From positions 56,959,953-57,023,952 of the forward strand of contig OY755239.1 in assembly GCA_963576725.1 (NCBI GenBank): a stretch of 64,000 nt of DNA, read 5' to 3'. A program made the translations under genes and the position numbers. Positions 63,214 through 64,000 of the stretch are shown piece by piece (the first letter of the stretch is position 1; each line of letters begins with the position of its first letter). The notes beneath the pieces are model-generated. The model was not told the DNA's origin. It worked only from the letters and a program-made list of their open reading frames with translations, and searched no databases. This DNA is from Azorinus chamasolen (lineage: Eukaryota; Mollusca; Bivalvia; Cardiida; Solecurtidae).

Positions 63214-64000
63214 CAAAGGTGCGAATAATTTGTTTTGGGTTAAAACTACGTATTGTGTCATAAAATCAAAAGGAGTATCGATAATGGGTTTCGACCGATA
63301 AAGACGAGTGAACAGGTAATATTTTAAAAGTATTTCAGTTCAATATTGTTTTATTTAAACTGTTTGCTGTTATAAACGAGATTTATTTTCAATAAAAAGC
63401 CACATTTTTATATATCATGCTAACTTTCATGTACAGTGACTCTCATTCCATTACAAAATCCATTTCTCATGCAATACTTATACATTTTGCCAAAAAAGAT
63501 GCGTAGTGCAGTTATTTGGATCTGTAAGTTGGATGAGAGTCTCTCAAACTAGTGTCAATTTAATACCGCTCAACTGTAATGCACACATGGTCTTCATCAG
63601 AGGTGGCAAGACAGTATATGTTTCATATAATGCAAAGAAACCCTTTGACCTCTGTCTGCATTACATCCAGTATGCATTCGATTGCGACCTGATGTAACAG
63701 CCTCTTCCATCTGCATTTCAGTTGTTGCTGTGCTTCCTCGTTCACAGATATTGTTGCTCATGTATTATTAGTTTCTGTACTATAGTGCACCCTCTTTACA
63801 ACAACGATTGCCATTGCTGTAAGGTTCTAACAACAGAGCTCAAGATAAGAGTATGTAAACACATTTTTTCTGCCGTGTGTTTAAAATGCTCCCATCAAAT
63901 CCTATGTAGTGTCCACTCATTAGAATCTTTGCTTTACTATGCTTCTACTGAATGGTTACAACATAAGGTGTGATGAAAGCATACCGGTTTTAGTACTACT
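63214..64000. other. Mostly non-coding; one weak exon-like frame
   Basis: A frame at 63506-63697 ends NAKKPFDLCLHYIQYAFDCD and reads like protein, but it shows no domain and no clear acceptor, so it is not called as a gene. The sequence at about 63885-63930 (CTCCCATCAAATCCTATGTA, TCCACTCATTAGAATC) is half of a family G hairpin. Confidence 0.35.

Overview
The window looks like animal nuclear DNA, most probably from a bivalve mollusc. It has no operons, and intact long reading frames occur only inside one retrotransposon. The rest is AT-rich sequence packed with short palindromic transposons, tRNA-derived SINEs, retroelement tails and a tandem array of the bivalve 'pearl'/Helitron type. No complete host gene was found. 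There are two weak candidates for host first exons (32778-32816 and 41092-41146). The species cannot be read from the sequence.

The main object is a complete 9.8 kb Ty3/Gypsy-type LTR retrotransposon on the minus strand (42924-52749). Its two 198-bp LTRs look identical by eye, and it is flanked by a 4-bp CTAT duplication. From its 5' end it carries an untranslated leader of about 700 bp, gag (N-terminal helix-hairpin-helix, C-terminal CCHC knuckle), pol (protease, RT, RNase H, DD35E integrase, C-terminal PHD finger), and a third 932-residue ORF in the usual env position. ORF3 is not an envelope. It has a basic, disordered N-terminal half with a C2H2-like finger and a nuclear localisation signal, then a full TatD-family metallonuclease domain with all expected metal ligands. 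gag, pol and ORF3 lie in one reading frame, separated by single stops (TGA at 50198 and TAG at 46025). One further in-frame TAA (48410) cuts pol after the RT. A strong splice acceptor sits just before the ORF3 ATG and a strong donor lies in the 5' LTR, so ORF3 could be made from a spliced subgenomic RNA.

Regions 1-42.4 kb and 53.5-57.8 kb are a mosaic of at least six families of roughly 200-300 bp MITEs. They are bounded by TTAA and start with CCC (piggyBac-like ends). Most families carry a long central palindrome of the same design around GATCAGAC/GATGAGAC. Several sit directly next to each other sharing one TTAA, or are nested in other elements. Also present are pogo/Tigger-like TA-flanked elements, large hairpins, a degraded mariner transposase (about 16.1 kb), a degraded reverse transcriptase C-terminus (0.5-1.9 kb) split by a 670-bp inverted-repeat transposon, three tRNA-derived SINE copies, and microsatellites.

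At 38.9-40.27 kb a 145-bp tandem array is followed by a CCGA microsatellite, a terminal hairpin and CTAG, as in non-autonomous Helitron/pearl elements. Each monomer carries nuclear-receptor-type half-sites. At 57.85-62.75 kb a 4.9 kb unit is bounded by identical 51-bp inverted repeats. It holds about eleven copies of a 258-292 bp monomer with GACCGGGGGTC motifs, including a recent 837-bp higher-order duplication.
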